Of a DNA stretch of 64,000 bases, positions 52,116 through 61,876 are shown in pieces. Numbering within the stretch: the first letter of the stretch is position 1; every line of letters starts with the position of its first letter. The position numbers were made by a program, and so were the translations under genes. Below the pieces are notes generated by a model. It saw only the letters and a program-made list of their open reading frames with translations. It did not search any database and was not told the origin of the DNA. The DNA is taken from contig NZ_CP072649.1 of assembly GCF_018304825.1 (NCBI RefSeq), positions 868,001 to 932,000 of the forward strand. The letters are read 5' to 3'. The DNA comes from Chloracidobacterium validum. GTDB lineage: Bacteria > Acidobacteriota > Blastocatellia > Chloracidobacteriales > Chloracidobacteriaceae.

Positions 52116-55055
52116 CTAGGTCGTCCGCGAACGGGCCTTATCCAGCATGGACCTTGCTTTCTCAACGATTTCGGACGTCGTAAATGGCTTGTAAAGGAGG
52201 TTGTCCTCGAAGGCGAAGTGCTGTCCGGTGTCTCGTTGGTCGGCGTAGCCGGAGATGAACAGCACCGGCATGGCAGGGTAGTGTTCGCGGATGGATGAGG
52301 CGAGCTTGATCCCGTTGACGTTGGGCATCCGCACGTCGCTGATCACCAAGTCGAATCGTCCGCCTCGCTGTTGAATGACGTCCCAGGCTTCAGCGCCGTC
52401 CTGTGCGCCGATCACCCTAAATCCCGCCGCCGTTAGCGCATCCATCACCGTCTGGCGGACGTCAAGCTCATCCTCTACCACCAGCACGCTCGGCGACTGC
52501 TCAGAGGGCCGGATAAAGTGCAGGCGTGAGGCCCCAGAAACCCGCGGTGACACAGACGAATCCACAACCGGCAGGTACACGTGGAAGGCCGCTCCTTTCC
52601 CTACTTCGCTTTCGACCCGCAAGCTGCCGCCAAGGGAGGTCACCGTGCCAAAAACCGTTGAAAGTCCTAGCCCAGTCCCCTTGCCTTCCGGCTTTGTCGT
52701 GAAAAAAGGTTCGCACAGCCGACTCATGACCTCCGGCGTCATGCCGGTTCCGGTATCGCGCACGGAAACGCGAGCGACGGCTTGGCTCGTCAGGATTTGC
52801 CTTAGATCGGCAGTGGGTGGCAGCCACAGGCCGCCGGTTTCGAGGGATGCATCCGTGACCAGCGCGGCTTCGATGGCGATTCGCCCACCCTGCGGCATCG
52901 CATCGCGGGCGTTGAGCAGCAAGTTGAGAAACACTTGCTCCAGTTCCTGGGGCACGGCCTTGACCGTCATCTCCTTGTTCGGCAAGTCCACACTCAGTTC
53001 AAATTCCTCACCTAAAAGCCGGTCAGCAATGCCCTGCACGCTGCGCGCGGTTTCTTGTAGGGAAACTTCAATGGCTGCCATGGCGTCGCTGGCGCGGCTG
53101 TACGACATCAACTGCTTGACCAAGTCGCGCCCACGTTCCGCCGCGCGCCGGATAGCATTGAGTGATTTGCAGATTGGGTCATCGGGCTGCCGCCGGCCTA
53201 GTTCAAGTGAGCTGTAGCTCAGCACCACAGTCAAAAGATTGTTGAAATTGTGCGCGATGCCCCCGGCAAGCTGTCCCAACGATTCCAGCTTTTGCGACTG
53301 AAGACGTCCTTTCTCACGGCGCTCAATCTCGGCAGTTCGCCTCGCCAGTTCTTTCTCCAGGTTGTCACGCGCGTCTTCCAGGCGTTGGCGAGCGATCTCC
53401 AGTTCAATGTTCGTGGAGCGCAGTTGCGCCACCGTCTCGCTGATTTTCAGCGCCATGGCGTGGAACGCTTCCGTCAGATGGACAATTTCAACAGGCAGTT
53501 GTTGCGTATCCAACACAACGTCAACCTGCCCGGCCGCCAACCGATCCGGGGACGCGGCTAGTGCGCGCGCGGCCTCCGTCACTTGGCTGAGCGGATACAT
53601 CACGAGACGGGTCGTCAACCGCGACGCCCAAGTTGCCGCCAACAGCACAAATGGAATCGCCAGCAACACCGGTATGAAAACCAGGGCTGCTCGCCCCCGG
53701 ATAACCGAAAAAGGAACGAGCGTGTAACAACGCCACTGGGTGATCGGCTCAACCGACTGCCACATCCAGAAGTGGCTCACTTGTTCAGAGTCGGTGGGCT
53801 TGGAAGGTGGGGTAAGCAAATCAAACTGAATTACTCGCTCCTTCGTCGGCACGGCCGCAAGTGAAGTCCTGGCCTGCGGTGGGAAAAGGTCTGGCTGGGT
53901 GGTCACGAGAATTTGTCCGGCGCGATCCACCACGACGTATGGTGTTTCATCGCCATGCGCCACACCGGCCGCAATGGCGCTTTCCAAGGTCGTCACTGCC
54001 ACCCAACCTGCAACGACGCCCTGTGCCGCTCCATCCGGCGATAACAGCGGCGCGCTGAAAGCCACATACCGGGCCGAACCGTGGCCATTTCCCTGAAAAC
54101 CTTCCGAAATGAAAGGCTCGCGGGTGGACAAGACGGACTGGACATACGTCCGGCCGGCAATACTCAGCCCGGCGTCTGGGATCATGGGATGACTGACGAT
54201 GATGTCTCCGGCAGCATCGGTGACGATGATCGTCTCAAATACCGGATGATGCGTTTGAAAGCGAACCACTTCACGCGACAGCGCGGAACGCTCGCGGGGT
54301 ATCTCGCTTAGGCGATCGGCTAAGTCCAGGATGGACCGCCGCACTTCCAGAGCCTGGCTGCCGGTGACGCTGACCACCGATTGCCCATGAGCCACCAACT
54401 CTGCTTTCACTTCACTGAGTTGCCGGTCATATTCCGCGCGGGCATACCAGATGGCCAAAAAGCAAACTGGTACAACGGCGACCAGTGTCAGGAGGCGCGT
54501 CAACCGGCCGGCCAGCGTGTCATCCGGAAAGGTAGCGCCGTACCGCGCCAGCAGGCGACTCACGGCCGGAATTCCCAGGCTTGCATCGGCCAAGGTCGCG
54601 CACAACAGTCCATTGACGATGTACTTGAGCGCCACCCCGGCCCCCAGACCATCTGGGTAAAACGCTGAATGAACGTGGACGATGTAAAGCGCCGGCGACG
54701 CCACAACCCAAAAGGCAGCGTCGGCAAACACGGCGTTCCAGCGCCACCGCCGAACGCACCACCCAACCACAAATGCCTCGGCCGCCAGGAAAGGAATCGC
54801 CAAGCCATGTTGCCAGAGTAGTTTGGTTGCCAGCGCCGCCAGCACGGCGGCGCACAACCCCCACAGCGGGCCAAAGGCCATCGCCGCCATCAGCGGGAGC
54901 ATCACGCCGAAGATCAGGTGTAGGTCATTCCCTAGGTGCACGGGAAACGTATTGAGAATGAACCCCAGACCACCGGCCACAAAGGTCGCCCAACCGATGC
55001 CAAGGTACGGTTTTTGTGGACAAGAGGCGGACTTCATAGGGTTCCAAAGCTTCAT
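52116..55055 (-). CDS. Membrane hybrid histidine kinase with receiver domain
   Basis: 979 residues. About six N-terminal helices (about 15-210) resemble a MASE-like sensor region. A periplasmic Cache-like sensory domain (about 225-430) and a transmembrane/HAMP segment (about 455-535) follow. The kinase core has H602 in QLAGGIAHNFNNLL, an ATPase domain with LLNARDAM, DTGTGM and GLGLSTVFG, and a C-terminal receiver with phosphoacceptor D907 in LVISDVRMPN. Such hybrids need a separate phosphotransfer partner or act alone. No cognate regulator lies beside it. The first methionine (55055) or M7 (55037) could be the start. Confidence 0.9.
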   Translation of the reverse strand: MKLWNPMKSASCPQKPYLGIGWATFVAGGLGFILNTFPVHLGNDLHLIFGVMLPLMAAMAFGPLWGLCAAVLAALATKLLWQHGLAIPFLAAEAFVVGWCVRRWRWNAVFADAAFWVVASPALYIVHVHSAFYPDGLGAGVALKYIVNGLLCATLADASLGIPAVSRLLARYGATFPDDTLAGRLTRLLTLVAVVPVCFLAIWYARAEYDRQLSEVKAELVAHGQSVVSVTGSQALEVRRSILDLADRLSEIPRERSALSREVVRFQTHHPVFETIIVTDAAGDIIVSHPMIPDAGLSIAGRTYVQSVLSTREPFISEGFQGNGHGSARYVAFSAPLLSPDGAAQGVVAGWVAVTTLESAIAAGVAHGDETPYVVVDRAGQILVTTQPDLFPPQARTSLAAVPTKERVIQFDLLTPPSKPTDSEQVSHFWMWQSVEPITQWRCYTLVPFSVIRGRAALVFIPVLLAIPFVLLAATWASRLTTRLVMYPLSQVTEAARALAASPDRLAAGQVDVVLDTQQLPVEIVHLTEAFHAMALKISETVAQLRSTNIELEIARQRLEDARDNLEKELARRTAEIERREKGRLQSQKLESLGQLAGGIAHNFNNLLTVVLSYSSLELGRRQPDDPICKSLNAIRRAAERGRDLVKQLMSYSRASDAMAAIEVSLQETARSVQGIADRLLGEEFELSVDLPNKEMTVKAVPQELEQVFLNLLLNARDAMPQGGRIAIEAALVTDASLETGGLWLPPTADLRQILTSQAVARVSVRDTGTGMTPEVMSRLCEPFFTTKPEGKGTGLGLSTVFGTVTSLGGSLRVESEVGKGAAFHVYLPVVDSSVSPRVSGASRLHFIRPSEQSPSVLVVEDELDVRQTVMDALTAAGFRVIGAQDGAEAWDVIQQRGGRFDLVISDVRMPNVNGIKLASSIREHYPAMPVLFISGYADQRDTGQHFAFEDNLLYKPFTTSEIVEKARSMLDKARSRTT

Positions 55056-55185
55056 TCGATAGAGCGCATTAGTTTCCCACGACCTACTTCAGGAAAACAA
55101 CCATGAGACTGGACTACGCTCAGTTAGATGCGCTGGTGTTGGAATCAGCGAACCACCAGCCCTCCCAGACCAACCATCAGCCACT

Positions 55186-56136
55186 TCAGGGATGACCTTT
55201 GCGCGGCAGACGAGGCAGCCGGTTTGGTTCAGGTTTGCGTGCGCGCCTCTGGGCATCGCGTTCGGCCGGCAGACCAAGTCGCGTCCCAATATCCACCGGC
55301 TCCCGTTGAACCGGTTCGCGGGGATACTCAACGCGCTCGAGAAACAGGCCCGACGCCGGCGCGGTCAACCGTGAGATTTGTTCACTCGGTTGTCGACTAT
55401 TCAACAGGCGCTGGATGTCATCCACCGTGAGCTTTCCAGTCCCGACCGCAACCAGCGCACCAACCATCCGCCGCACCATCCGCCACAAAAAATGCGAGGC
55501 GCCGACTCTGACCACCACCAGGCCGGGACGTAATGAAATGGTCAGTTCGTGGACGTCCACCAGCCTTGACTCGGTGCGGGCAAGCTCATCGCGGGTCAAG
55601 CTATGGTCGGTTGGTCCTTTTTGCGAAAAAGCCGTGAAGTCATGAAAACCACGCAAGACTTCCGCCGCCGCGCGCATGCGCCCCACGTCGAGCGGGTCGC
55701 GCACCCACCAGACATACTTTTTGGCAAAAGCCATCCGCCGCAGGGCGATCTGGTACAGGTAGTAGCGCGCCAGCGCGTCGTGACGGGCATGGAAGGTAGG
55801 CGCGGCCGGCTCAATATCGAGAACGCAAATGTCGCTTGGCAGCAGGTCATTGACCCGCTGCCGAAGCGTTTCTCCGTCGAGGGTTTTCGTTGTGCGGAGG
55901 TGAGCGACCTGCCCCAGGGCATGAACACCGGCGTCGGTTCGGCCGGCCCCGCCCAAGTCAAGCTCCGGGTCTGCCAGTGCCTCGCACAAGGCCCGGCGAA
56001 GTTCGCCGGCAATGGTGCGCGCCTCGCGTTGTTCCTGCCAACCGGCGTAGCGCGAGCCGTCATACTCCAGCGTGAGGCGGTAACACAGACGTTGGCTGCG
56101 GCGCGGCGGTGGTTGCCCATCTTGAAACATCGGCAT
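55186..56136 (-). CDS. truA: tRNA pseudouridine(38-40) synthase
   Basis: 316 residues from the ATG at 56136. The catalytic aspartate is about D68 in LGGAGRTDAGVHALGQVAHL. Other TruA blocks include YRLTLEYDGSRYAGWQEQ, FHARHDALARYYLYQI, GFHDFTAFSQKG and FLWRMVRRMVGALVAVGTGKL. TruA modifies U38-40 in the anticodon stem of many tRNAs. The C-terminus has an extra basic, proline-rich extension of about 40 residues beyond the usual end, ending in RKGHP. No operon partner is visible. Confidence 0.93.
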   Translation of the reverse strand: MPMFQDGQPPPRRSQRLCYRLTLEYDGSRYAGWQEQREARTIAGELRRALCEALADPELDLGGAGRTDAGVHALGQVAHLRTTKTLDGETLRQRVNDLLPSDICVLDIEPAAPTFHARHDALARYYLYQIALRRMAFAKKYVWWVRDPLDVGRMRAAAEVLRGFHDFTAFSQKGPTDHSLTRDELARTESRLVDVHELTISLRPGLVVVRVGASHFLWRMVRRMVGALVAVGTGKLTVDDIQRLLNSRQPSEQISRLTAPASGLFLERVEYPREPVQREPVDIGTRLGLPAERDAQRRARKPEPNRLPRLPRKGHP

Positions 56137-56322
56137 AAAGAACCTACTCACAGTGCGTCTGAAAAGTCCCAAGGCGAGCAGCAGCACTCCGGCTTGTGAC
56201 TTACGCGACTAGGTCAAGACACAGGCTGACCACTGAAACCAAAACCGTGTGGATGATGTGCGCCCAAAGGCGAAGCGGCGACCGCGCAACGACTGTTCAG
56301 ACCTTACCTCCCGGATAAGACC

Positions 56323-57279
56323 TCAAAGCTTGGGTGGATTGTCTGGCGATGCCTGGACTTGGGCGCGCAGCCGGGCGAGTTCGGCTTCGAGTTGGGCGCG
56401 GGCTTGGCGTTCGGCTTCGGCACGAGCCTCAGCTTCAAGCCGCGCCTGACGCTCGGCTTCTTTAGCTTGGCGTTCGGCTTCAGCGCGGACTTCGGCATCG
56501 AGTTTCGCCTGGTGTTCAGCTTCGGCACGGGCTTCAGCATCGAGTTTCGCCTGGCGCTCAGCTTCGGCGCGGGCTTCAGCATCGAGTTTCGCCTGGCGCT
56601 CAACTTCGGCGCGGACTTCGGCGTCGCGCCGCGCCGCCGCCTCCGCCCGCAACCGCTCCACGTCCTCCCGCGCCAACTCGCCCGCCGTCTTCCCATCCAG
56701 AAGCGGCCCAACCTCAAACGCCGCCCCACCCAACCCCTCCAACACAAACGCCTCCCCACGCCGATAGACCCTGACCTCCCCATACACCCCATCCGCCACC
56801 ACCGGATGCCGATGCACCACAACCTGCCCCTGCTTCACGTCCACAATCACATACTCCCCAATCCCACGCCGCGCATACTCCTCCAACTTCACCACGTAGT
56901 CGTCCCGCCGATTCGCGCTCACCACTTCCACCGCCACCACCACCGTCTCTTCCTCCAGCCACACCACCCCACTCCGCCGCTCATCGCTCCCACCCCGTCC
57001 GTCTGCCTTCCGATACACCAGCCCGTCCGGTATCCGCACCGTATCCACTTCGGTCTGCAACCCAAGCTGGAGAACTTCGTAGGGCAGCCCGCGCTCGGCA
57101 ATGGCGCGACAAAACAGGTGGAACAAGGCAGCAATGATGACTTGATGACGTTCGGCGGGCGGGGGCATCTCGACCGGAATCCCTCGGACCAGCTCGTAGC
57201 GGCGGTCTGGCTCACCGTAGTCAAGGAATGCCTCGACGGTCAATCGGTGGGGTGGGGCAAGGGTAACGGGTGCGGACAT
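56323..57279 (-). CDS. Uma2 (DUF820) family nuclease-like protein with coiled-coil repeat tail
   Basis: 318 residues from the ATG at 57279. The N-terminal ~190 residues are a Uma2 domain of PD-(D/E)XK-like fold: [73 protein letters not shown]. The rest (about 210-310) is a charged coiled coil made of 14-residue repeats ([14 protein letters not shown] type), matching the DNA repeats at 56496-56621. Uma2 proteins are abundant in cyanobacteria and Acidobacteriota, with unknown role; nuclease activity is not established. The tail should promote oligomerisation. Confidence 0.82.
   Translation of the reverse strand: MSAPVTLAPPHRLTVEAFLDYGEPDRRYELVRGIPVEMPPPAERHQVIIAALFHLFCRAIAERGLPYEVLQLGLQTEVDTVRIPDGLVYRKADGRGGSDERRSGVVWLEEETVVVAVEVVSANRRDDYVVKLEEYARRGIGEYVIVDVKQGQVVVHRHPVVADGVYGEVRVYRRGEAFVLEGLGGAAFEVGPLLDGKTAGELAREDVERLRAEAAARRDAEVRAEVERQAKLDAEARAEAERQAKLDAEARAEAEHQAKLDAEVRAEAERQAKEAERQARLEAEARAEAERQARAQLEAELARLRAQVQASPDNPPKL
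56496..56621 (-). repeat. Three tandem 42-bp repeats in the Uma2 gene
   Basis: Units 56496-56537, 56538-56579 and 56580-56621 are near-identical 42-bp copies (starting CATCGAGTTTCGCCTGG on the plus strand) and each encodes fourteen residues. The exact multiple of two heptads keeps the reading frame and the coiled-coil phase. Copy number may vary between strains. Confidence 0.85.
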
Positions 57280-57385
57280 CGGGCGGAGTTCTCCCAACGA
57301 GCAACGACTTGGGCGCGAACGCCAGCGTTAGTCAGTGTGCCGGAGACCGATGACCGGCCGCAAGGGATGAGCAAGGAAACAGGCA

Positions 57386-57412
57386 AAGCGCGACACGCCG
57401 CGCTTGCTTTTT
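57386..57412 (+). terminator. Terminator-like hairpin in the leader of the dehydratase gene
   Basis: AAGCGCG (57386-57392) pairs with CGCGCTT (57399-57405) around a six-base loop, followed by GCTTTTT. It reads in the same direction as the dehydratase gene and lies about 84 bases before its start, with no gene upstream on this strand. It is a candidate attenuator; it could also be coincidence. Confidence 0.35.
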
Positions 57413-57495
57413 CAATGGACAGCCAGCATCAAATGCTTGACACTAGTGAGACGCACCAAGCTTTGCCTACTTTCCCTCTCTCTGTTCTGACAGCC

Positions 57496-58488
57496 ATGTC
57501 TTATGTGATTCCCCCTGAAGCCTTTGTCGCGGCGCGTGAGCGCATTGCGCCCTACATTCGCCACACACCAATGCTGCCGCCGCCGCTTGTTCACCGGGAT
57601 GTTCCGCCGCGCATTCACTTCAAGCTTGAAAACATGCAAGTGAGCGGATCGTTCAAAGCGCGCGGCGTCTTCAACACCCTATTGCAACTTGATCCGGCGC
57701 AACGGCAGCGCGGCGTGATTACCGCGTCCGGTGGCAATCACGGTTTGGCGCTGGCCTACGCCGCCAACCGGCTGGATGTGCCGGCAATCGTCTATTTGCC
57801 CGAACGCGCCAGCGAAGACCGCGTCATGCGGATCGCCCGTTATGGCGCTAAAGTTATCAAGCACGGCGAGGCCTGGGACGACGCCAACGCCAGGGCGTTG
57901 GAACACGCGGCGGCGGATGGGCTGGCTTACGTTCCAGCCTTTGATGGCATTTCAGTCGTTGAAGGGCAAGGCACGGTCGGGCTTGAAATGCTCGAAGACC
58001 TGCCGGAGATGGATTGCTTACTGGTCGCCGTTGGGGGTGGTGGGTTGATTGCCGGGGTTTCGGCCGCCATCCGTCAGAAGAAACCCGACGTGACTATCAT
58101 CGGGGTCGAGCCGGTCGGAGCCCCCTCGATGAACAAAAGCCTGGCCGCCGGCTGCCGAACGGGTGTCCAGCAAGTGCGGACGATTGCCGACACGCTGGCA
58201 CCCAAAAGCGTCAGCGATCTGACCTTTGGCGTAACGCGCCAGTACGTGGATACCGTCCACCTGATTGATGACCGCCAAATGGTACAAGCCATGCGATGGC
58301 TATGGGCCGAGTGCAACCAGATTGTCGAGCCGGCCGGGGCAGCCGTGGTCGCGGCGTTGCTCGATGGCGGTGTGCCGTTGGGTAAGTACGAGTGTCCGGT
58401 GGCGCTGATTTGCGGGGGCAATGCCGCAGCCGAGAGTGTGTTCACGGCGTATCAGCAGGCAGCCGACATGCTGATGGGCATCAACTAG
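57496..58488 (+). CDS. Threonine/serine dehydratase-like PLP enzyme
   Basis: 330 residues from the ATG at 57496. The PLP lysine is K54 in QVSGSFKARGVFNTLL, the SGGNHGLALAYAANRL block follows, and the phosphate-binding GGGGLIAGVSAA lies in the centre. The C-terminal CGGNAAAESVF is typical of single-domain, allosteric-domain-free threonine/serine dehydratases or racemases (TdcB/ilvA short type). No ACT domain is present. The in-frame ATG at 57367 would add 43 residues unlike the family. It is followed by coaE after 34 bases, so the two may be cotranscribed. Confidence 0.88.
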   Translation: MSYVIPPEAFVAARERIAPYIRHTPMLPPPLVHRDVPPRIHFKLENMQVSGSFKARGVFNTLLQLDPAQRQRGVITASGGNHGLALAYAANRLDVPAIVYLPERASEDRVMRIARYGAKVIKHGEAWDDANARALEHAAADGLAYVPAFDGISVVEGQGTVGLEMLEDLPEMDCLLVAVGGGGLIAGVSAAIRQKKPDVTIIGVEPVGAPSMNKSLAAGCRTGVQQVRTIADTLAPKSVSDLTFGVTRQYVDTVHLIDDRQMVQAMRWLWAECNQIVEPAGAAVVAALLDGGVPLGKYECPVALICGGNAAAESVFTAYQQAADMLMGIN

Positions 58489-58522
58489 CGAAGCTTTTTT
58501 GTAGAGCACGAGGCAACATCAC

Positions 58523-59143
58523 ATGCTGCGCGTTGGGTTGACGGGCGGCATCGCCGTCGGCAAGTCGTTTGTGTCCTCGGTCTTGGCCGAGCTTGGCTGC
58601 CATGTCTTTGATGCCGACCACATTGCGCGCGCCGTCGTCGAACCCGGCCAGCCCGCCTTGGCGGAAATCGTCGCGGCCTTTGGCCCGGACGTGCTCACGC
58701 CAACCGGCACGCTTGACCGCGCCAGGCTTGGCCGCCTTGTTTTCGCCGACGCCGAGGCGCGAGCCAAACTCAACGCCATTGTGCACCCGCACGTTCATGC
58801 CGAACAGGATCGCCGCTTGCGGGAAGTCGAAGCCCAGGACCCACAGGGTATTGCCGTGGTGGATGCAGCACTTCTCATCGAATCCGGCGGCTACCGCCGG
58901 TTCGATGTCGTCGTCGTCGTCTGGTGTCGCCCGGAGATTCAGCTTGCGCGGCTGATGGCGCGCAACGGTCTTTCCCACGCAGAAGCCACCCAGCGGATTG
59001 CGGCGCAGATGCCATCGGAAGAAAAACGCCGCTATGCCGATGTCGAGATAGACACGTCGGAGGGCTTCGAGCCGACCCGCCGGCAAGTCGTCGCCCTGCA
59101 CGACCAGCTGCGCGCCCAAGCCGCGACGACCCGCCTTTACTGA
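58523..59143 (+). CDS. coaE: Dephospho-CoA kinase
   Basis: 206 residues. P-loop LTGGIAVGKS near the N-terminus, the lid and substrate blocks VFDADHIARAVVEPGQPAL, NAIVHPHVHAEQ, and VVVDAALLIESGG are all CoaE features. It phosphorylates the 3'-hydroxyl of dephospho-CoA, completing coenzyme A synthesis. GAGG lies upstream of the ATG. It follows the dehydratase gene by 34 bases and precedes a 325-base gap before nrdA. Confidence 0.95.
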   Translation: MLRVGLTGGIAVGKSFVSSVLAELGCHVFDADHIARAVVEPGQPALAEIVAAFGPDVLTPTGTLDRARLGRLVFADAEARAKLNAIVHPHVHAEQDRRLREVEAQDPQGIAVVDAALLIESGGYRRFDVVVVVWCRPEIQLARLMARNGLSHAEATQRIAAQMPSEEKRRYADVEIDTSEGFEPTRRQVVALHDQLRAQAATTRLY

Positions 59144-59467
59144 TTGCAAAGAAAAGGGATGCCTTACGACGGATGGTAGCCTTTAGGTAGTTTCGCCACC
59201 ATATCTTGTGCTGAAAGCTTGACAAAGCTCATGAAGCCGGCCACAATCGGCCGCGTTTGAAAAAACAAAATGAGTCTGGATTTGGGGACATTCGTCCTCG
59301 GTCAGAGCATCTCCTCACAAATCTGATAAGGCATTCATAAGGGAACAAGACGACGAACCTGATTCGGCGATACCCCCCGTGTCGTCCCGTAACGCTAGGA
59401 TTTTTGTCTCTGAAACCAGATAACCGACCAGGAAAAACGACATCCGTCCCTATCGAGCACGACCGCT
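59144..59467. other. 324-bp region upstream of nrdA
   Basis: No gene. It contains a possible NrdR box (59196-59211) and a promoter candidate: TTGACA at 59219-59224 and CACAAT at 59242-59247 with a 17-base spacer. If that promoter is used, the untranslated leader is about 210 bases. No cobalamin riboswitch is recognisable. Confidence 0.5.
59196..59211 (+). promoter_or_regulatory. Candidate NrdR box upstream of nrdA
   Basis: CCACCATATCTTGTGC agrees with the recognised NrdR palindrome ACACTATATATAGTGT at about twelve of sixteen positions. It lies eight bases before the -35 TTGACA. A second box one or three helical turns away, as usually found, was not seen, so confidence is moderate. Confidence 0.4.
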
Positions 59468-61858
59468 ATGAGTGAATCCGCCGCCGCCCGCCAAACCGAG
59501 ATCGCCCCGTCCACCATGCGCGTCAGAAAGCGCAACGGCAGCCTCGAACCCGTTGATGTCCAGAAGATCGTGCGCGCCGTCGGCCGCTGCTGTGCCGGAC
59601 TGACCAACGTGGATGCCATTCGGATTGCCACGAAAACCATCGGCGGACTTTACGATGGCGCTACGACGGCCGAGCTGGACCGGCTTTCCATCAACACCGC
59701 CGCGGCGCTCATCGTCGAGGAGCCGGAATACGCCCGTCTTGCCGCGCGCTTGCTGGCAACGTACATCCACAAGGAAGTCCGCAACCAAAACATTCATTCG
59801 TTTTCACAATCAATTGCCGCCGGCTACGAACTGGGACTCATCGCCGACCGGGTTCAGGCCTTTGTCACCGAACACAGTCGAAAGCTCAACGAAGCCATTG
59901 CTGATGAGCGCGACCAGGCGTTTGAGTACTTCGGGTTGCGAACGGTCTATGATCGCTACCTGCTCAAGCACCCAACCGCGCGGACGGTCATCGAGACGCC
60001 CCAGTATTTTTTCCTGCGCGTGGCCTGCGGGCTGGCGCGGACGGTGGGCGAAGCGATTGATCTCTACCGCTTGCTTTCGTCACTGGAGTACATGGCGAGC
60101 ACGCCGACGCTCTTCAACGCCGGGACGAAGCACGAACAGTTGTCGTCCTGCTTTCTGCTCGACTCGCCCGCCGACGATCTGGCGGCGATTTACCAGAAAT
60201 ACACCGATGTGGCGCTGCTGTCGAAATTCGCGGGCGGCATTGGGTTGGCCTATCACCGGGTTCGCTCGAAAGGCTCGCTCATCAAGGGCACCAACGGTCA
60301 CTCCAACGGCATCGTCCCGTGGCTGAAAACCCTTGATTCATCCGTCGCGGCAGTCAACCAGGGGGGCAAGCGCAAGGGAGCCTGTTGTGTCTATCTCGAA
60401 CCCTGGCACGCCGACATCGAGGATTTTCTTGAACTCCGCGACAACACCGGCGATGAAGCGCGGCGGACGTATAACCTCAACCTGGCCAACTGGATTCCTG
60501 ACCTCTTCATGCGGCGGGTCGAAGAAGATGAGCCGTGGTCGCTGTTTGATCCAAAGGTCGTCCCACACTTCCCTGACCTGTATGGCGCGGAGTTTGAACA
60601 AGCCTACGTCGCCGCCGAGGAAGCCAAGCTCTATACCCGCCAAGTGCGGGCGCGTGACCTCTACCAGCGGATGATGCGCACGCTGGCGCAGACCGGCAAT
60701 GGCTGGATGACCTTCAAGGATGCCAGTAACCGGAAGTGCAACCAAACTGCCCAGCCAGGACGGGCAGTTCACCTCTCGAACCTCTGCACCGAAATCATCG
60801 AAGTCACCTCAGCCGCCGAAACCGCCGTCTGCAATCTGGGTTCGCTCAACCTGGCGCGCTATGTGGACGACGGAGCGTTTGACTTCGAGAAATTGGCGCG
60901 CAATGTGCGCACGGCGGTGCGGCAGCTCGACCGCGTTATTGACATCAACTTTTATCCGATTCCATCGGCGGCCGAATCCAACCAACGCTGGCGCCCCATT
61001 GGGCTTGGGCTGATGGGCTTGCAGGATGTGTTTTTTCAGTTGCGTCTGCCCTTCGACGCCCCCGAAGCGCTCGAACTTTCGACCCGCATCCAGGAAGACA
61101 TCTATTACCACGCCCTGGCGACCTCCTGTGACCTGGCCGAAACCCACGGCCCCCATCCGGCATTTCCTGAAACCCGCGCCGCCCAGGGCATCCTCCAGTT
61201 CGACCTGTGGGGCATCACGCCGCCCAACCCGGAACGCTGGGATGCCCTGCGCGAACGTATCCGGGCCACGGGCCTCCGCAATAGCCTGTTGATTGCCATC
61301 GCGCCAACCGCCACGATTGCCTCGATTTGCGGCTGCTACGAAGCCATCGAGCCGCAAGTCTCCAATCTGTTCAAACGCGAAACCCTGTCGGGCGACTTCC
61401 TCCAGATCAATCGCTACTTGGTGGCGGATTTGAAGCGGCTGGGTCTGTGGAATGAAGCCATTCGCGCGAAAATCAAGCTGGCTGACGGCTCGATTCAGGG
61501 CATCGAGGAAATCCCGGCCGACATTCGGAACCTCTACCGCACCGCCTGGGAACTCCCGATGCGGGCGCTCATTGATATGGCCGCCGCACGCGGGGCCTAC
61601 ATTGACCAGTCGCAGTCACTGAACCTGTTTATGGAATCGCCCAGCATCGGCAAGTTGTCCTCGATGTACATGTACGCTTGGAAACAAGGTCTCAAAACGA
61701 CCTACTATCTGCGCTCGCGGCCGGCCACAGGCATCGCCAAGGCCACGGTCAGCGCAGCGGCTGGCTCAGAAGCTCCCCTCTCTACCCCTACGCCAACGGA
61801 TGCCGAGGCTCTGGCCTGTTCATTGGCCAACCCGGAAAGTTGCGAAGCTTGCCAGTAA
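59468..61858 (+). CDS. nrdA: Class I ribonucleotide reductase, alpha subunit
   Basis: 796 residues. An N-terminal ATP-cone (about 15-105: MRVRKRNGSLEPVDVQKIV) gives allosteric overall-activity control. The barrel has the cysteines and partners of the radical site: SSCFLLD, NLCTEI (N, C, E triad), AVCNLGSLNL. The paired tyrosines of the radical path lie in TTYYLRSRPATG. The redox pair C/C is at the end (ESCEAC). The long, serine/threonine-rich linker before the final cysteines (SAAAGSEAPLSTPTPT) is normal for the flexible tail. It is followed by nrdB after 55 bases. Confidence 0.96.
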   Translation: MSESAAARQTEIAPSTMRVRKRNGSLEPVDVQKIVRAVGRCCAGLTNVDAIRIATKTIGGLYDGATTAELDRLSINTAAALIVEEPEYARLAARLLATYIHKEVRNQNIHSFSQSIAAGYELGLIADRVQAFVTEHSRKLNEAIADERDQAFEYFGLRTVYDRYLLKHPTARTVIETPQYFFLRVACGLARTVGEAIDLYRLLSSLEYMASTPTLFNAGTKHEQLSSCFLLDSPADDLAAIYQKYTDVALLSKFAGGIGLAYHRVRSKGSLIKGTNGHSNGIVPWLKTLDSSVAAVNQGGKRKGACCVYLEPWHADIEDFLELRDNTGDEARRTYNLNLANWIPDLFMRRVEEDEPWSLFDPKVVPHFPDLYGAEFEQAYVAAEEAKLYTRQVRARDLYQRMMRTLAQTGNGWMTFKDASNRKCNQTAQPGRAVHLSNLCTEIIEVTSAAETAVCNLGSLNLARYVDDGAFDFEKLARNVRTAVRQLDRVIDINFYPIPSAAESNQRWRPIGLGLMGLQDVFFQLRLPFDAPEALELSTRIQEDIYYHALATSCDLAETHGPHPAFPETRAAQGILQFDLWGITPPNPERWDALRERIRATGLRNSLLIAIAPTATIASICGCYEAIEPQVSNLFKRETLSGDFLQINRYLVADLKRLGLWNEAIRAKIKLADGSIQGIEEIPADIRNLYRTAWELPMRALIDMAAARGAYIDQSQSLNLFMESPSIGKLSSMYMYAWKQGLKTTYYLRSRPATGIAKATVSAAAGSEAPLSTPTPTDAEALACSLANPESCEACQ

Positions 61859-61876
61859 TGGAATGTTAGACTTGGC

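Noticed and set aside
55103-55195. 30-residue ORF with AGGA Shine-Dalgarno (MRLDYAQLDALV...)
   Set aside because: Hydrophilic, low-complexity tail with NHQP repeats, and it overlaps the truA end; nothing beyond the Shine-Dalgarno supports it.
56359-57495. Long open frame running into the dehydratase gene (709 codons)
   Set aside because: The first part is the antisense of the Uma2 gene with low-complexity content ([12 protein letters not shown]-like repeats). The recognised enzyme begins at 57496.
59196-59467. Cobalamin riboswitch upstream of ribonucleotide reductase
   Set aside because: The B12-box and characteristic long leader structure are not recognisable, and the enzyme is class I.
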